64,000 nucleotides of DNA from Peribacillus loiseleuriae (GTDB lineage Bacteria; Bacillota; Bacilli; Bacillales; DSM-1321). Under the pieces are notes generated by a model, which was not told the origin of the DNA, did not search any database, and saw only the letters and a list, made by a program, of their open reading frames with translations. Numbering within the stretch: the stretch's first letter is position 1; every line of letters begins with the position of its first letter. Where the stretch lies: assembly GCF_001183985.1 (NCBI RefSeq), contig NZ_LFZW01000001.1, positions 955,144 through 1,019,143 on the forward strand, read 5' to 3'. The translations under genes and the position numbers were made by a program. This document shows positions 35,739 to 46,481 of the stretch, in pieces.

Positions 35739-35983
35739 TCAAACCTGTTGACTGATGTCAATTCGTTTCGGTAAGCTTAAGTGTGAGTTGTACCACTTAA
35801 TTAAAAACAGGCTATATTAAACAATATTGTTGATATAGTCACACCATTCAGTAAAGCAAAAGGAACTCTTGGCTCCAATCGTATCCTAAAGTCAGGGTTA
35901 AAATGAGTCAAAAATCAACAAAGTCAATTAACAAAGCCTAAAAGTAAAGCCAAGAATCGGTGTATTTATAAAGAGGTGCTAAA

Positions 35984-36304
35984 ATGAGTGCAACAAGATA
36001 TAGCCAAATGTCAGCGTATGAACTTCAACAAGAAATTGCTGGTTTGCATGAGAAAGCGCGTAAAGCGGAACAACTTGGCATGGTAAATGAATTTGCTGTC
36101 CTTGAACGTAAAGCGATTATGGCAAAAGCATATCTTCTTAATCCAAAAGACTTCAAGCCTGGTGAAATGTACAGCATTGAAGGAGATCCAGGAACGTATT
36201 TCAAGATTGATTACTTGAATGGGGTCTTTGCCTGGGGCTATCGGCTAAGCGGCACGAAGCAGGATGAGGCGCTGCCAATCTCAATGTTAACATCTTTAAA
36301 ATAA
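35984..36304 (+). CDS. yfhH: YfhH family protein (DUF1811)
   Basis: This 106-residue soluble protein matches YfhH: a helical start (YSQMSAYELQQEIAGL) followed by a small beta domain (PGEMYSIEGDPGTYFKIDYL, FAWGYRLSG). Function is unknown. AAAGAGGTGC precedes the ATG. It follows recX as in B. subtilis. Two short hairpins just after the stop (36308-36346) lack T-runs. Confidence 0.92.
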   Translation: MSATRYSQMSAYELQQEIAGLHEKARKAEQLGMVNEFAVLERKAIMAKAYLLNPKDFKPGEMYSIEGDPGTYFKIDYLNGVFAWGYRLSGTKQDEALPISMLTSLK

Positions 36305-36394
36305 AAGCAAGGACAGACCTTGCCACTACAACTACAGTTGTGTAGAGTACAAGGTCATATCCATATGAGATATCACTGCAGTTTAAATACTTTC

Positions 36395-36556
36395 TCAGCT
36401 ATCTGAGGTTCTTTCGTTTGAGGCTCTCATGCGTTCTTGAGGATGGTCATTAATCGATCCATCGGCACGCTTTGACGAAAATTCAGCTTTTGCACGAGGC
36501 CCACCTTCGAACCTATTTTTGTTTTGATTTTGGAAATTACTCGCTTTATTTCTCAT
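36395..36556 (-). CDS. sspK: Small acid-soluble spore protein K
   Basis: A 53-codon minus-strand gene with GGAGGAGAAATA before its ATG encodes a product with [20 protein letters not shown] and [10 protein letters not shown], matching the SspK pattern (GEPRAKxEYxSKRxDGT, PQxRMR). SspK is a minor SASP of the spore core made in the forespore. It lies between yfhH and yfhJ on the opposite strand, as in related bacilli. Confidence 0.88.
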   Translation of the reverse strand: MRNKASNFQNQNKNRFEGGPRAKAEFSSKRADGSINDHPQERMRASNERTSDS

Positions 36557-36682
36557 TATTATTTCTCCTCCAAACAGTAGAAGTCGTCGCGCTTCTTAGG
36601 CACGTACGATTAGTATGAGGAAAATATCTGGGAAGTATGATTAAAACTATAGTTAAAAAATTGGTAAAGGAGAGTATATAAG

Positions 36683-36946
36683 ATGGAAGAATATAAAGAA
36701 CAATTAACTGAACGATTGTTACAAAAAAATGATCAAATTACTTATGATCAAGCATTAACTTGGGTAGAGTTACTGTGGGAAGATTTTGAAGCCACCTATG
36801 CAAAAGCGGGACATGAATATGCAGGAGCGGAAATGACATTGAAGGTTGTTACACAATTAATTGATAATTATGGAGAGCGCCTGCATGACTTTGTAGCGAA
36901 AAATCCGAAATATCGTCATTTGCTTCAAGGGAAGAATGAGATTTGA
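36683..36946 (+). CDS. yfhJ: YfhJ family protein (WVELL motif)
   Basis: This 87-residue protein contains the diagnostic TWVELLWEDFEATYAKAG stretch of the YfhJ/WVELL family, with an all-helical prediction. AAAGGAG precedes the ATG. Its function is unknown; position after yfhH and sspK is conserved. A family 1 repeat follows closely. Confidence 0.9.
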   Translation: MEEYKEQLTERLLQKNDQITYDQALTWVELLWEDFEATYAKAGHEYAGAEMTLKVVTQLIDNYGERLHDFVAKNPKYRHLLQGKNEI

Positions 36947-36970
36947 TTTTTACGAAATCGAGAATCTAAG

Positions 36971-37059
36971 AAGGGTCTGACCTTGCAACCAACACACAGT
37001 TTACAGGTTCTTTACCCTTCATTTAAACTGTGTGTTGGAGTCGCGGGGTCTGACCCTTT
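36971..37059. repeat. REP-like palindromic repeat, family 1 (copy d)
   Basis: AAGGGTCTGACCTTGC at the left pairs with GCGGGGTCTGACCCTTT at the right, with further pairing of CCAACACACAGTTTA and TAAACTGTGTGTTGG inside, so the whole unit can fold as one long hairpin. It lies between the converging yfhJ and yfhP genes. Confidence 0.85.
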
Positions 37060-37082
37060 GATTTTTGAATTATCATCTTTTC

Positions 37083-38063
37083 TTAAAGAGGGATTAGCTT
37101 CAATTTCTTGCGCAATTTGTCTTCGCTAAATATCCAGCCTGTATAGGAATTTTTAATTTGAAAATCATGGTCCAGATGAACAACTGCAACAAAAGGATAA
37201 AATCCGTTGCTGCGGTATCTGAGGTCAATGAACCGAACCTCGAAAAATTCGTCGAATTCAGCAATTTCAAAGCGATATATCGGTGAAAAAGACAAGAAAG
37301 CTGCTAAATTTTTATCATGTTTCGCTGCATGGAGAATCTCACTATCGGGAAGTGGAATCCGATCAAATGTATCAAGAATCGTCACATTGCCATTTTCTGC
37401 ACGAGCGACATAATAATGTTTCTCAGCGATAACCGCAACTTTCCAGCGATGATAGCGCATCGTTGGTGATAAAATAATCTTTGTTGCAGCTGGAATTGCC
37501 TTTTTGACAGCTGCTTTTATGAATCGCTGTTCTCGGAAGCGAGCGATATAGTAGATAATCAGAACGAAGTAAATCGTAAGAAACGTATAGCCAGGCGGAA
37601 ATCCGAATCCCCAAAGAATGAGGCCGGCAACATGAATTCCGAAAATAAATGGATCAAATGTATTGATGATACCAAATGCTACCCACTTTGAAGAAATCGG
37701 TCGAATGGCTTGCGTGCCATAGGCATTAAAAATGTCAACAAACATGTGGAGAAATACGGCAAAAAAAGTCCAAAGCCATAGATGTAGAAGGTTAGAAGAA
37801 GAAAATATACTATAAAGAAAGCCAGTAATTAAAATTGGCCAAAGCAATACAGCTGGAATAGAATGGGTAATTCCCCGGTGATTTCGAATATAAATAGCAT
37901 TGTTCCTCAATTTAAGTATGGTATCGATGTCTGGAGCCTGGGAACCAATAATTGTACCTAACATAACTGCTTGGGCAGTGAGTGCATTGTCTGCCACGAT
38001 AGGATCTAAAGTGGCCAGACCTCCAAGAGCAATTCCCATGACAAAGTGAGTACCTGTATCCAA
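37083..38063 (-). CDS. yfhP: YfhP family membrane protein (YdjM-like metal-dependent hydrolase family)
   Basis: This 326-residue membrane protein has the YdjM/PF04307 motifs MDTGTHFVMGIALGG, SQAPDIDT and RNHRGITHSIPA, which supply histidine/aspartate ligands, four to five N-terminal helices and a soluble C-terminal third. B. subtilis YfhP has been linked to repression of yfhQ, yfhR and sspE. The start codon is TTG with AAAGGGG upstream. It is divergent from mutY, as in B. subtilis. Confidence 0.9.
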   Translation of the reverse strand: MDTGTHFVMGIALGGLATLDPIVADNALTAQAVMLGTIIGSQAPDIDTILKLRNNAIYIRNHRGITHSIPAVLLWPILITGFLYSIFSSSNLLHLWLWTFFAVFLHMFVDIFNAYGTQAIRPISSKWVAFGIINTFDPFIFGIHVAGLILWGFGFPPGYTFLTIYFVLIIYYIARFREQRFIKAAVKKAIPAATKIILSPTMRYHRWKVAVIAEKHYYVARAENGNVTILDTFDRIPLPDSEILHAAKHDKNLAAFLSFSPIYRFEIAEFDEFFEVRFIDLRYRSNGFYPFVAVVHLDHDFQIKNSYTGWIFSEDKLRKKLKLIPL

Positions 38064-38187
38064 AAAGCCAACCCCTTTGTATTTGATAGTAATAGCTTAC
38101 GTGTAATGAATCGCTTTTTAATAACGTCTAGATGAAATTATCGATGTTAATATACCGTTATTTTATCATAGAATAAAACGAATCGTA

Positions 38188-38293
38188 TTTATCCCGCATT
38201 AACGGGCAGTAAGACCCCACCTCAATTTTTGTTTAGAGAATTAAGAAAAGAATAGGTGGGGGATAAAAAACACTGATGGAAGTTTTACTTTAT
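38188..38293 (+). repeat. Dispersed palindromic repeat, family 2 (copy 5)
   Basis: The unit starts TTTATCCCGCATTAACGGG, continues GCAGTAAGACCCCACC, has the inner arm TAGGTGGGGGATAA, and ends ACTGATGGAAGTTTTACTTTAT. It lies between divergent yfhP and mutY and is nearly the same as copy 2. Confidence 0.85.
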
Positions 38294-38412
38294 TCCTACT
38301 ATACTTCATTCAATCACATGATATACTTTGAAACGTTAAGAAATAAAATGTACGTTTACCCTTATTTATATTCCCTTTTTTTAATGAGGTTAACATCTTT
38401 GGAGGCAGAAAT

Positions 38413-39522
38413 GTGAAAGAAGAAATAAATGCATTAAAGACAATTGATAGTAAACAATTTCAACATGATTTAATTTCTTGGTTTGCAAGTGAGCATCGAG
38501 ATTTGCCATGGCGAGAAAATAAAGATCCATACCGGGTTTGGGTTTCAGAAATCATGCTTCAGCAAACTCGCGTCGACACCGTGATTCCTTACTTTAATCG
38601 ATTTATGGAGTGGTTTCCGACTCTTGATGAATTCGCAGAAGCAGATGAAGAACGTGTTTTAAAGGCATGGGAAGGTCTAGGCTATTATTCACGTGTCAGA
38701 AATCTGCATAGCGCTGTAAAAGAAGTGAAGGCAACGTATGGCGGTGTGGTTCCAGATACGCCAGAAGAAATCGCAAAATTAAAAGGAGTTGGACCATATA
38801 CGGCAGGTGCGATTTTAAGCATTGCATATGGTAAACCAGAACCAGCTGTAGATGGGAACGTGATGCGTGTACTTTCACGCATTTTACTGATTCGAGAAGA
38901 TATTGCTAAGCCGAAAACGAGAAAGACTTTTGAAGTAGCAGTTCGAGCTTTAATTGACCATGAGAATACTTCGTTTTTCAATCAAGCCCTTATGGAACTT
39001 GGTGCTTTAATCTGTACACCCGGAAAACCAGCATGTTTATTATGTCCGGTGCAAGAGCATTGCGAAGCATTCAAGGAAGGTGTCCAATCAGAGCTGCCAA
39101 TCAAAATCCAAAAGAAAAAAACCCGTACGGTACCACTTGTGGCGGCGATACTTACTAATCATAAAGGTGAATTTTTAATTCATAAACGACCAAGTGAAGG
39201 CTTATTAGCTAATCTCTGGGAGTTCCCTAACTTTGAAATTCACACTGGCCTTTTGGCAAAGCGCGATTTTTTCAATCAGGAATTAAAAGAGTTATTAGGT
39301 GTGACATCAGAGCTTGGCGAGCTTTTGGTAAAAATAGAGCATGTCTTTTCACATCTAGTTTGGAATGTTGATACATTTTCTGGTGTCATTCCAACAGAAA
39401 TGGATCAAAATATCATGAAAAAGCATCAATTCCAATGGGTAAGTGAGATTGACCTTGAACAGTATGCATTCCCTGTCCCATACCAGAAAATGATGGCGGC
39501 TTTTAAAGAAAAAAATATGTGA
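38413..39522 (+). CDS. mutY: A/G-specific adenine glycosylase MutY
   Basis: This 369-residue base-excision repair enzyme removes adenine mispaired with 8-oxoguanine. It has the [14 protein letters not shown] substrate motif, the helix-hairpin-helix [18 protein letters not shown] with catalytic aspartate in [13 protein letters not shown], a [4Fe-4S] cluster motif (C-x6-C-x2-C-x5-C in [17 protein letters not shown]), and a C-terminal NUDIX-like 8-oxoG recognition domain. The start is GTG with GGAGG upstream. The B. subtilis name is YfhQ. Confidence 0.95.
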   Translation: MKEEINALKTIDSKQFQHDLISWFASEHRDLPWRENKDPYRVWVSEIMLQQTRVDTVIPYFNRFMEWFPTLDEFAEADEERVLKAWEGLGYYSRVRNLHSAVKEVKATYGGVVPDTPEEIAKLKGVGPYTAGAILSIAYGKPEPAVDGNVMRVLSRILLIREDIAKPKTRKTFEVAVRALIDHENTSFFNQALMELGALICTPGKPACLLCPVQEHCEAFKEGVQSELPIKIQKKKTRTVPLVAAILTNHKGEFLIHKRPSEGLLANLWEFPNFEIHTGLLAKRDFFNQELKELLGVTSELGELLVKIEHVFSHLVWNVDTFSGVIPTEMDQNIMKKHQFQWVSEIDLEQYAFPVPYQKMMAAFKEKNM

Positions 39523-39545
39523 AATAGAGGAAGGCGTTCCAATTA

Positions 39546-39637
39546 GAAAGAGTCAGACCCCGCAATTACTATTTGCATTTCAAATTAAGTGAATGTACCG
39601 CTAGAATCTGTGAGTTAGTGCGAGGTCAGACCCTTTT
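39546..39637. repeat. REP-like palindromic repeat, family 1 (copy e)
   Basis: The left end GAAAGAGTCAGACCCCGCA pairs with the right end TGCGAGGTCAGACCCTTTTC only imperfectly; the outer sequences show the family AGTCAGACC/GGTCAGACCC pattern with a different core. It lies between mutY and the converging yfhS gene. Confidence 0.75.
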
Positions 39638-39690
39638 CCCTAGTTTGTAGGGTTAGAAAAAGCAAAGAATTACGCAGGGTCCCCTAGACT

Positions 39691-39882
39691 TCACATGTTC
39701 TGACTATCCAGCCCGCCCCGATTTACGATTTCTTCAACAATTTCTCGATGAATCACTTGTCCTTCTTGGTTTAAATAGGGTACCATTTGTTGAAGAGAGT
39801 GATGAAAAAAGGCAAGCTCTTCTTTGCCCCACTCTGACTTTGGCAGCATCGACAATTCTGTCATATCACGACCAACATACAT
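39691..39882 (-). CDS. yfhS: YfhS-like small protein
   Basis: This 63-residue soluble protein (MYVGRDMTELSMLPKSEW..., EIVEEIVNRGGL) is in the position of yfhS, between mutY and fabL and on the minus strand, and resembles that family in size and composition. AAAAAGGAGTG precedes the ATG. Assignment rests on context plus general resemblance. Confidence 0.75.
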   Translation of the reverse strand: MYVGRDMTELSMLPKSEWGKEELAFFHHSLQQMVPYLNQEGQVIHREIVEEIVNRGGLDSQNM

Positions 39883-39926
39883 ATTGGAACACTCCTTTTT
39901 GCATAATCATTCTATTTTTCATTTAA

Positions 39927-40718
<792 letters not shown>

Positions 40719-40810
40719 ACGGAAAAGAATAATTGGATAAATTTAGTTTTAGAATCATGGATATCTAACAGCCTTCCTGGTTATCTTATTATTCGTGGAG
40801 GTGATTACGA

Positions 40811-41287
40811 ATGGCAAAGAAATCAAAAGCAGGCACAGATATTCAACAAGTGCAAAAACAAAATAATGCTGCATCTTCTGGGCAATACGGCACTGAATTT
40901 GCGAGCGAAACGAATGTCCAAGAAGTAAAGCAACAAAATCAACAAGCGGCAGCTGGTAAAAGCTACGGCGCTCAAGCATCAGGACAATACGGCACTGAAT
41001 TTGCGAGCGAAACGAATGTCCAAGAAGTAAAGCAACAAAATCAACAAGCGGCAGCTGGTAAAAGCTACGGCGCTCAAGCATCAGGACAATACGGCACTGA
41101 ATTTGCGAGCGAAACGAATGCCCAAGAAGTAAAGCAACAAAATCAACAAGCGGCAGCTGGTAAAAGCTACGGCGCTCAAGCATCAGGACAATATGGTACT
41201 GAATTTGCAAGTGAAACGAATGTTCAAGAAGTTAAAAAGCAAAATCAACAAGCAGAAGCTCAAAAAAACAGTAACAACCAATTTTAA
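40811..41287 (+). CDS. sspE: Gamma-type small acid-soluble spore protein, with four repeats
   Basis: This 158-residue gamma-SASP is a spore-core amino acid store degraded by GPR protease at germination. It contains four copies of a 34-residue unit ([12 protein letters not shown]..., ending KSYGAQAS), each with the TEFASET GPR cleavage site. B. subtilis SspE has 84 residues and two repeats, so this one is expanded. At DNA level the 102-base units are almost identical, indicating recent or homogenised duplication. GGAGGTGAT precedes the ATG, and a terminator follows. Confidence 0.95.
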   Translation: MAKKSKAGTDIQQVQKQNNAASSGQYGTEFASETNVQEVKQQNQQAAAGKSYGAQASGQYGTEFASETNVQEVKQQNQQAAAGKSYGAQASGQYGTEFASETNAQEVKQQNQQAAAGKSYGAQASGQYGTEFASETNVQEVKKQNQQAEAQKNSNNQF

Positions 41288-41314
41288 GACTAATCATTTC
41301 CACCAGTGAAAAGG

Positions 41315-41338
41315 CACCCTTATATGAGGGTGTTTTTT
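41315..41338 (+). terminator. Rho-independent terminator of sspE
   Basis: CACCCT and AGGGTG form the stem with a six-base loop, followed by TTTTTT. Confidence 0.85.
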
Positions 41339-41518
41339 CCTTTTTTTATGCAAAAAAAAGTGGGAGTTTATGTTCAAATTGTATTTCGACAACATCCGGT
41401 ACCATACAAAGAATATAACGACAAAACTTCTATAATCTCTACATAATCTTTTAAAGGAAATTTACTATGAAGCAAGAATACATATAGATAAATATTCTTT
41501 CGGTGAGGTGGGACCTAA

Positions 41519-41773
41519 ATGCGAGAATTTGACAGACTGATTAGTGAGCAATTAAAAACGATGGATAAATTATTATTTCTACAAACAGAACTGGAACGAT
41601 GCCAAGCGATTGAGAAAGAATTACATGACTTAGAGCGAAAATCGCAGTTGGGTACTCTGCAAGACGAGATTAAGCAGATGAAGCAAGAACTAAATGATAT
41701 TCAAAATCAGTTTGAAAAACAAACCGAAGAAGTCATTGAGTATTATCAAAATGAACTGACAACAGCGAAATAA
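41519..41773 (+). CDS. ygaB: YgaB family protein
   Basis: This 84-residue protein is predicted to be almost all coiled coil (LDEIKQMKQELNDIQNQFEKQ-like pattern from residue 25 onwards). It lies between sspE and ygaC, the position of B. subtilis ygaB. GGTGAGGTGGGAC precedes the ATG. Function is unknown. Confidence 0.85.
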   Translation: MREFDRLISEQLKTMDKLLFLQTELERCQAIEKELHDLERKSQLGTLQDEIKQMKQELNDIQNQFEKQTEEVIEYYQNELTTAK

Positions 41774-42023
41774 TTGTGTAGAGATTAATTATTCGTCAAG
41801 ATGTGTAAAGCGTATAAAGTCAGTAGAAACATGGAAAATCAATGTTTTTCACTGCTTTCTCCGTTTTTTTACACATTTTTACTGAATGATTAATCTCTTT
41901 TGTTTTAAAATCAGCGATAAATCGCTATAATAAAGAGATATAGGAAACTTGACAGGAGTATATACAAATTGACTTGCATGAACTTAAAACAGAAGTTGGT
42001 AAAAGAAAGTAGGGGAAATTAAT

Positions 42024-42551
42024 ATGGAGATTCCCACTGAAGGAGGAAGGATCCAAATTCAGAGTTACAAGCATAACGGTCACATCCACCGAATCTGGGA
42101 AGAAACCACCGTTTTGAAGGGAACACAGAATATTGTCATCGCTGCTAATGATCGCGCAATGGTAACGGAGTCCGATGGAAGAACATGGATAACGAGAGAG
42201 CCGGCTATCTGCTACTTCCACTCGAAGTACTGGTTCAATGTGATAGGTATGCTGAGAGAAGACGGTGTTTATTATTATTGCAATATTAGCTCTCCGTTTA
42301 TTTATGATTCGGAAGCGCTTAAGTACATTGATTATGACCTGGATATTAAGGTGTTTCCGGATATGACCTTTAATCTGCTGGATGAGGATGAGTATGAAAG
42401 GCATCGAAAAGAAATGAATTACCCGGAAGAAATCGATCAAATATTGAGAACGAACGTTGATTATTTGATTTATATGATTCGGCAACGAAAAGGACCTTTC
42501 TCTGCAGAATTTATCGATTCGTGGTATGAAAGATATTTGACTTACCGTTGA
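42024..42551 (+). CDS. ygaC: DUF402 nucleoside tri-/diphosphatase (YgaC/Ntdp)
   Basis: This 175-residue protein matches the DUF402 family: [27 protein letters not shown] and [13 protein letters not shown], with metal-binding acidic residues and conserved tyrosine. The Staphylococcus aureus relative SA1684 (Ntdp) hydrolyses nucleoside tri- and diphosphates. The ATG follows AGGGGAAATTAAT. It lies between ygaB and ygaD as in B. subtilis. Confidence 0.92.
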   Translation: MEIPTEGGRIQIQSYKHNGHIHRIWEETTVLKGTQNIVIAANDRAMVTESDGRTWITREPAICYFHSKYWFNVIGMLREDGVYYYCNISSPFIYDSEALKYIDYDLDIKVFPDMTFNLLDEDEYERHRKEMNYPEEIDQILRTNVDYLIYMIRQRKGPFSAEFIDSWYERYLTYR

Positions 42552-42558
42552 ACCAAAG

Positions 42559-42673
42559 GATGTCCCATAACGAAAGGGGTCAGACCTCACATCTACTCTA
42601 TATTGTTTAAGACGTGAACATGACGCAATAAACGGTATATAGAATGTGAGGTCAGGACCTTTTTGGGACATCC
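42559..42673. repeat. REP-like palindromic repeat, family 1 (copy f)
   Basis: The outer arms GGATGTCCCA and TGGGACATCC are perfectly inverted, and inside lie GGGGTCAGACCTCACA and TGTGAGGTCAGGACC. It is the same subtype as copy b (8697-8797), with shared GCAATAAACGGT and TATAGAATGTGAGGTC. Confidence 0.9.
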
Positions 42674-42774
42674 TATTTCTTTCGAATCAACAACGATGTA
42701 AGTGGAAAGACAATAGATTGTTGAAATTGCGTTATGTAATTTAGTATCACCTATAGAAAAAATGGAGGATTTTT

Positions 42775-44538
42775 GTGGATAGCATAAAAAGATATTTGCA
42801 CTTTGTAAAACCTTATAAATGGCCGATCGCAGGTACAATATTAATCGGTTTGCTTAAATTCGCGATTCCGTTATTAATTCCGCTTTTATCCAAATATGTC
42901 GTAGATGACATTATTGCAAGCACACAGTCTGTGGATGAAAAAACAAATCAACTGTTCTGGGTCATTGGGATCATGCTGTTTATCTTTGTTGTGCTACGTC
43001 CGCCGATTGAATATTATCGGCAATATTTTGCTCAATGGGCAGGTACAAAGATTCTCTATGACATTCGAAATAGCTTATTCACCCATATTCAAAAGCTCAG
43101 CTTTAAGTATTATAGCAACACAAGAGCTGGAGAAGTGATTTCTCGGGTGATTAATGATGTAGAACAAACGAAGAATTTTGTCATAACAGGCTTGATGAAC
43201 TTATGGCTAGACATTGCAACGATATTCTTTTCTGTGGCCATCATGTATACGATGGATGCTAAGTTAACAGTCGTCAGCTTAATTATGCTGCCATTCTATG
43301 TATTCTCAATCAAGTATTTCTTTGGTAGGTTGCGTGGATATACAAGAATTCGTTCCCAAGCTCTTGCCGACCTACAGAGTCATTTACATGAAAGAGTTCA
43401 AGGAATGCCAGTTATAAAGAGCTTTGCCATCGAGGATTATGAACAAGAGCGGTTTAGTAAACAAAATAAGAACTTCCTTGATAAAGCCCTTCAGCATACG
43501 GGGTGGAATGCGAAATCGTTTGCTGTTGTGAACACGATTACCGATATTGCGCCGCTTATGGTAATCGGCTACGCAGGTTATGAGGTGATTCATGGGAATA
43601 TGACATTGGGAACGATGGTGGCTTTCATTGGCTTTATTGATCGACTTTATAACCCGCTGCGTCGTCTCGTCAACTCCTCAACGACTATGACTCAAACTTT
43701 GGCATCGATGGATCGAGTGTTTGAATTAGTAGATGAAAAATATGACATTGATGATAAGAAAGGAGCCGTAGAATTAAAGCAAGTTGCAGGTGAAATTACT
43801 TTTGACAATGTTTCATTCGCCTATGCGGACAATGAACCAGAGGTACTGAAAAATATTCATCTGGATGTAAATGAAGGAGAAACGATCGCTCTCGTTGGAA
43901 AGAGTGGCGGTGGGAAGTCATCACTAATTAGTTTAATTCCGCGCTTTTATGATGTTAGTAAAGGAAGAATTTTAATTGATGGAAAAGACATCCGTGACTT
44001 TAAGGTTCATAGTCTGCGGGACAAAATTGGGATGGTGCTACAAGATAATATTTTATTTAGTGAATCTGTGAAAGCGAATATCCTAATGGGTAAGCCGGAT
44101 GCCTCAGACGAAGAAGTGGTAGAGGCAGCTAAAGCTGCGAATGCACATGAATTTATTATGAATCTTACGGAAGGGTACGAAACAAAGGTTGGTGAACGTG
44201 GAGTCAAGCTATCAGGTGGGCAGAAACAGCGGGTAGCTATTGCCCGGGTTTTTCTAAAAAATCCGCCGTTACTTATTTTGGATGAAGCAACATCTGCACT
44301 TGATTTAGAAAGTGAGCATCTTATTCAAGAAGCCCTCGAAACATTGGCGAAAGAACGAACTACGTTTATCGTAGCCCACCGACTATCGACAATCACTCAT
44401 GCAAATCGAATTGTCTTAATTGATCAAGGGGAAATAGCCGAAATAGGTACACATGATGAATTAATGAAATTGCAAGGACGTTATTACCAATTATTCCAAG
44501 TTCAACAACTCAACTTAACATATCAGTCAACGGACTAA
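42775..44538 (+). CDS. ygaD: ABC exporter, ATP-binding/permease fusion (YgaD)
   Basis: This 587-residue half-transporter has six membrane helices (residues 15-320) and a nucleotide-binding domain with Walker A (GKSGGGKSS), Q-loop ([10 protein letters not shown]), signature (KLSGGQKQR), Walker B ([12 protein letters not shown]) and H-loop (VAHRLST). It works as a dimer, probably exporting lipids, drugs or peptides. The start is GTG after GGAGGATTT. Its position between ygaC and ygaE identifies it as YgaD. Substrate is unknown. Confidence 0.94.
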   Translation: MDSIKRYLHFVKPYKWPIAGTILIGLLKFAIPLLIPLLSKYVVDDIIASTQSVDEKTNQLFWVIGIMLFIFVVLRPPIEYYRQYFAQWAGTKILYDIRNSLFTHIQKLSFKYYSNTRAGEVISRVINDVEQTKNFVITGLMNLWLDIATIFFSVAIMYTMDAKLTVVSLIMLPFYVFSIKYFFGRLRGYTRIRSQALADLQSHLHERVQGMPVIKSFAIEDYEQERFSKQNKNFLDKALQHTGWNAKSFAVVNTITDIAPLMVIGYAGYEVIHGNMTLGTMVAFIGFIDRLYNPLRRLVNSSTTMTQTLASMDRVFELVDEKYDIDDKKGAVELKQVAGEITFDNVSFAYADNEPEVLKNIHLDVNEGETIALVGKSGGGKSSLISLIPRFYDVSKGRILIDGKDIRDFKVHSLRDKIGMVLQDNILFSESVKANILMGKPDASDEEVVEAAKAANAHEFIMNLTEGYETKVGERGVKLSGGQKQRVAIARVFLKNPPLLILDEATSALDLESEHLIQEALETLAKERTTFIVAHRLSTITHANRIVLIDQGEIAEIGTHDELMKLQGRYYQLFQVQQLNLTYQSTD

Positions 44539-44587
44539 TGCGGAGATTATCGTGATCTTGATGTCGAGTATTAGCTAAAAAGAAACT

Positions 44588-44635
44588 GGATAACGAAAAA
44601 GAGGACGACATATGTCATCCTCTTTTTCGTTATCC
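44588..44635. terminator. Bidirectional terminator between ygaD and ygaE
   Basis: A long inverted repeat, GGATAACGAAAAAGAGGA with TCCTCTTTTTCGTTATCC, centres on GACATATGTC between converging genes. The A-run and T-run in its arms suit termination from both sides. Confidence 0.88.
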
Positions 44636-44658
44636 ATGAATCTAAACTGACTCCTGAC

Positions 44659-45735
44659 TCAATCATCTAGATTAACTGATACATGGTTTTCATCTTTATG
44701 ATACGATTGGAAACTGTTAATTAACTTTTCAAGATGCTCGAGTTGCTCGTCATACTCATTAATGTATGCAATGAGAGGAACTAATCTAGTAGAAAGCTCA
44801 GCCAGCTCATGATTCATTTCATTATGCTGTTTGAAAAATAAATCCAGCAGTTCTTCTCTAGTTAAGCAATTTTCCATCCAGTCTTCAGCGTAACTCCCTG
44901 TTCGAATCTTCCTAATATGTTTCAACAGCATTTCTTCGTGCTTGTAAATGAGGCAATCGATATGCTGAATAATTTTTAATTGGAAATCATCAGGCATCAT
45001 ATTAATTTCATTTTCAAATTTATGAATCCGCCTTAATGTTTCGTAGGCTTTTTTTGTTGTGATGATGAGTTGCCGATATACGACAAGCTTTCTGGATGTA
45101 GAGATGTTTTCTTTCTTGTATTTGCGTTCTTCCTTAAACATGGAAAAAAGTTGTTCTATTTTTAATAACTCATCCTTGAAACGGCCGATATCTTTTTTTA
45201 GTAGCGTATGCCCTGAGGCATGGCGTGTACTAATTCGAATCCATTTTAAGATATCTTCGGTGGTGTTACTAATTTGTGAATATACCTTAGCTTCATACTT
45301 TGGAGGGATGAATACCAAATTCACAAGGAATGAAGAGAGAATTCCTAATAAAATGGACAGAAATCGGAAAGATGCGAATTCCAGAAAATTACCTTGCTGA
45401 TTCTCCATAACCGCGATGACGGTAACAACTGTTAGAACAATCGTATTATCCATTTTTAACTTTAAATTTATCGTAATGACAACCACTACGGCCAATCCGA
45501 CGAGAAAAATATTATTTCCAAAAAGCAATACGAATAAAACCGCAACGATTGCCCCAATGATATTTCCTTGTATTTGTTCCATTACTGTCTTAAATGATCG
45601 ATAAATCGTCGGTTGAATTGCAAAAATAGCAGAAATCCCAGCAAACACTGGAGCTGGCAGGTTAAGAAGTTGAGCTAAATATAATGCCAAAACAATTGCG
45701 ATTCCCGTCTTAATTATGCGGGCACCAAACTTCAT
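44659..45735 (-). CDS. ygaE: FUSC/aromatic acid exporter family protein (YgaE)
   Basis: This 358-residue protein has five to six N-terminal membrane helices (about residues 8-145, with LNLPAPVFAGISAIFAIQPTI) and a long helical cytoplasmic C-terminus, the pattern of the ArAE/FUSC family. Relatives export aromatic acids or are membrane proteins of unknown role. AAGGAATTTAACTC precedes the ATG. The place between ygaD and gsaB is that of B. subtilis ygaE. Confidence 0.9.
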   Translation of the reverse strand: MKFGARIIKTGIAIVLALYLAQLLNLPAPVFAGISAIFAIQPTIYRSFKTVMEQIQGNIIGAIVAVLFVLLFGNNIFLVGLAVVVVITINLKLKMDNTIVLTVVTVIAVMENQQGNFLEFASFRFLSILLGILSSFLVNLVFIPPKYEAKVYSQISNTTEDILKWIRISTRHASGHTLLKKDIGRFKDELLKIEQLFSMFKEERKYKKENISTSRKLVVYRQLIITTKKAYETLRRIHKFENEINMMPDDFQLKIIQHIDCLIYKHEEMLLKHIRKIRTGSYAEDWMENCLTREELLDLFFKQHNEMNHELAELSTRLVPLIAYINEYDEQLEHLEKLINSFQSYHKDENHVSVNLDD

Positions 45736-46481
45736 GAGTTAAATTCCTTTCTTCTTCAGTTCTTTTCTATACATGTATACGGTAATTATTTAATTATGAA
45801 AGTAAGGATTCGTCTATGTACTACTTTACACGTAAAAGATTACAAGTAAACAATAATGTAATATACAGGGTTATTAGCATACTTTCAAGTGAAAATCGCA
45901 AATGAACTGATAAATTAGGAAAGATAGATAGAAAGAAGGGTAATAAGCTTAAAAATGAGCCAATTAAAGCACTTCAAAAGTAGAGGTGTTGTTTTTAAAA
46001 ATTTAGGCTATGTTAAGCAATATTATTGTTAAAATCAACAGTGGCATATAACACAGTTAAAATTTAAAATAAGATAATTCCCAACTTTTCTTATATATAG
46101 TGATTAGGAATCCAGTTTTTGAGGCTGATATAAGCAAGGTAGGCAAGTATATGGACAGATACCTTTGGATGAACTACTTCGTATGTAATAAAGAAGGGTT
46201 AGTTCATAGAAAATAAATGAAAAACGTTTATTTTGCGTCGAAATTAAAATATATGCGACGAATCAAAAATGTATGATTCAAATTTAAAAAAGAGAACATT
46301 GCTTTTGTTCTGTGGGTTTTGAGTGACATTTGGCATATATGTAGAAATAATAAAGTTGTTTAATTTTATCCCTAAAAAAAATTAATAACCATCTATCGAC
46401 TTATCAGATAGATGGTTATTAAAGATGTTTAAAAATTTAGATTTTCCTTTATTTTACGATCTTTAAAGATAATAAAGTTGT
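45736..46481. other. Long A/T-rich interval without a recognised gene
   Basis: No ORF with a ribosome site or known family was seen. Near its right end are the terminator hairpin at 46384 and a 21-base direct repeat (ATAATAAAGTTGTTTAATTTT) at 46347-46367 and 46469-46489. The second copy covers the stop codon of the GrpB-like gene, suggesting a local duplication of its 3' end. Confidence 0.6.
46384..46420 (-). terminator. Terminator after the GrpB-like gene
   Basis: Read on the minus strand, AATAACCATCTAT and ATAGATGGTTATT form a 13-bp stem followed by AATTTTTTTT. Confidence 0.85.

Noticed and set aside
36308..36346. Two short hairpins after yfhH as a terminator
   Set aside because: Neither is followed by a T-run; they are too weak to call.
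40755..41210. Long minus-strand ORF with four protein repeats antisense to sspE
   Set aside because: It is a frame produced by the 102-base sspE repeats on the opposite strand; no ribosome site and sspE is clearly the real gene.
40878..41270. Regularly spaced identical repeats that might suggest a CRISPR array
   Set aside because: The repeats are contiguous 102-base coding units of sspE in frame, without unique spacers or cas genes.
41925..42671. 248-codon minus-strand ORF opposite ygaC
   Set aside because: It lies antisense to a conserved gene, has no ribosome site and no recognisable family.
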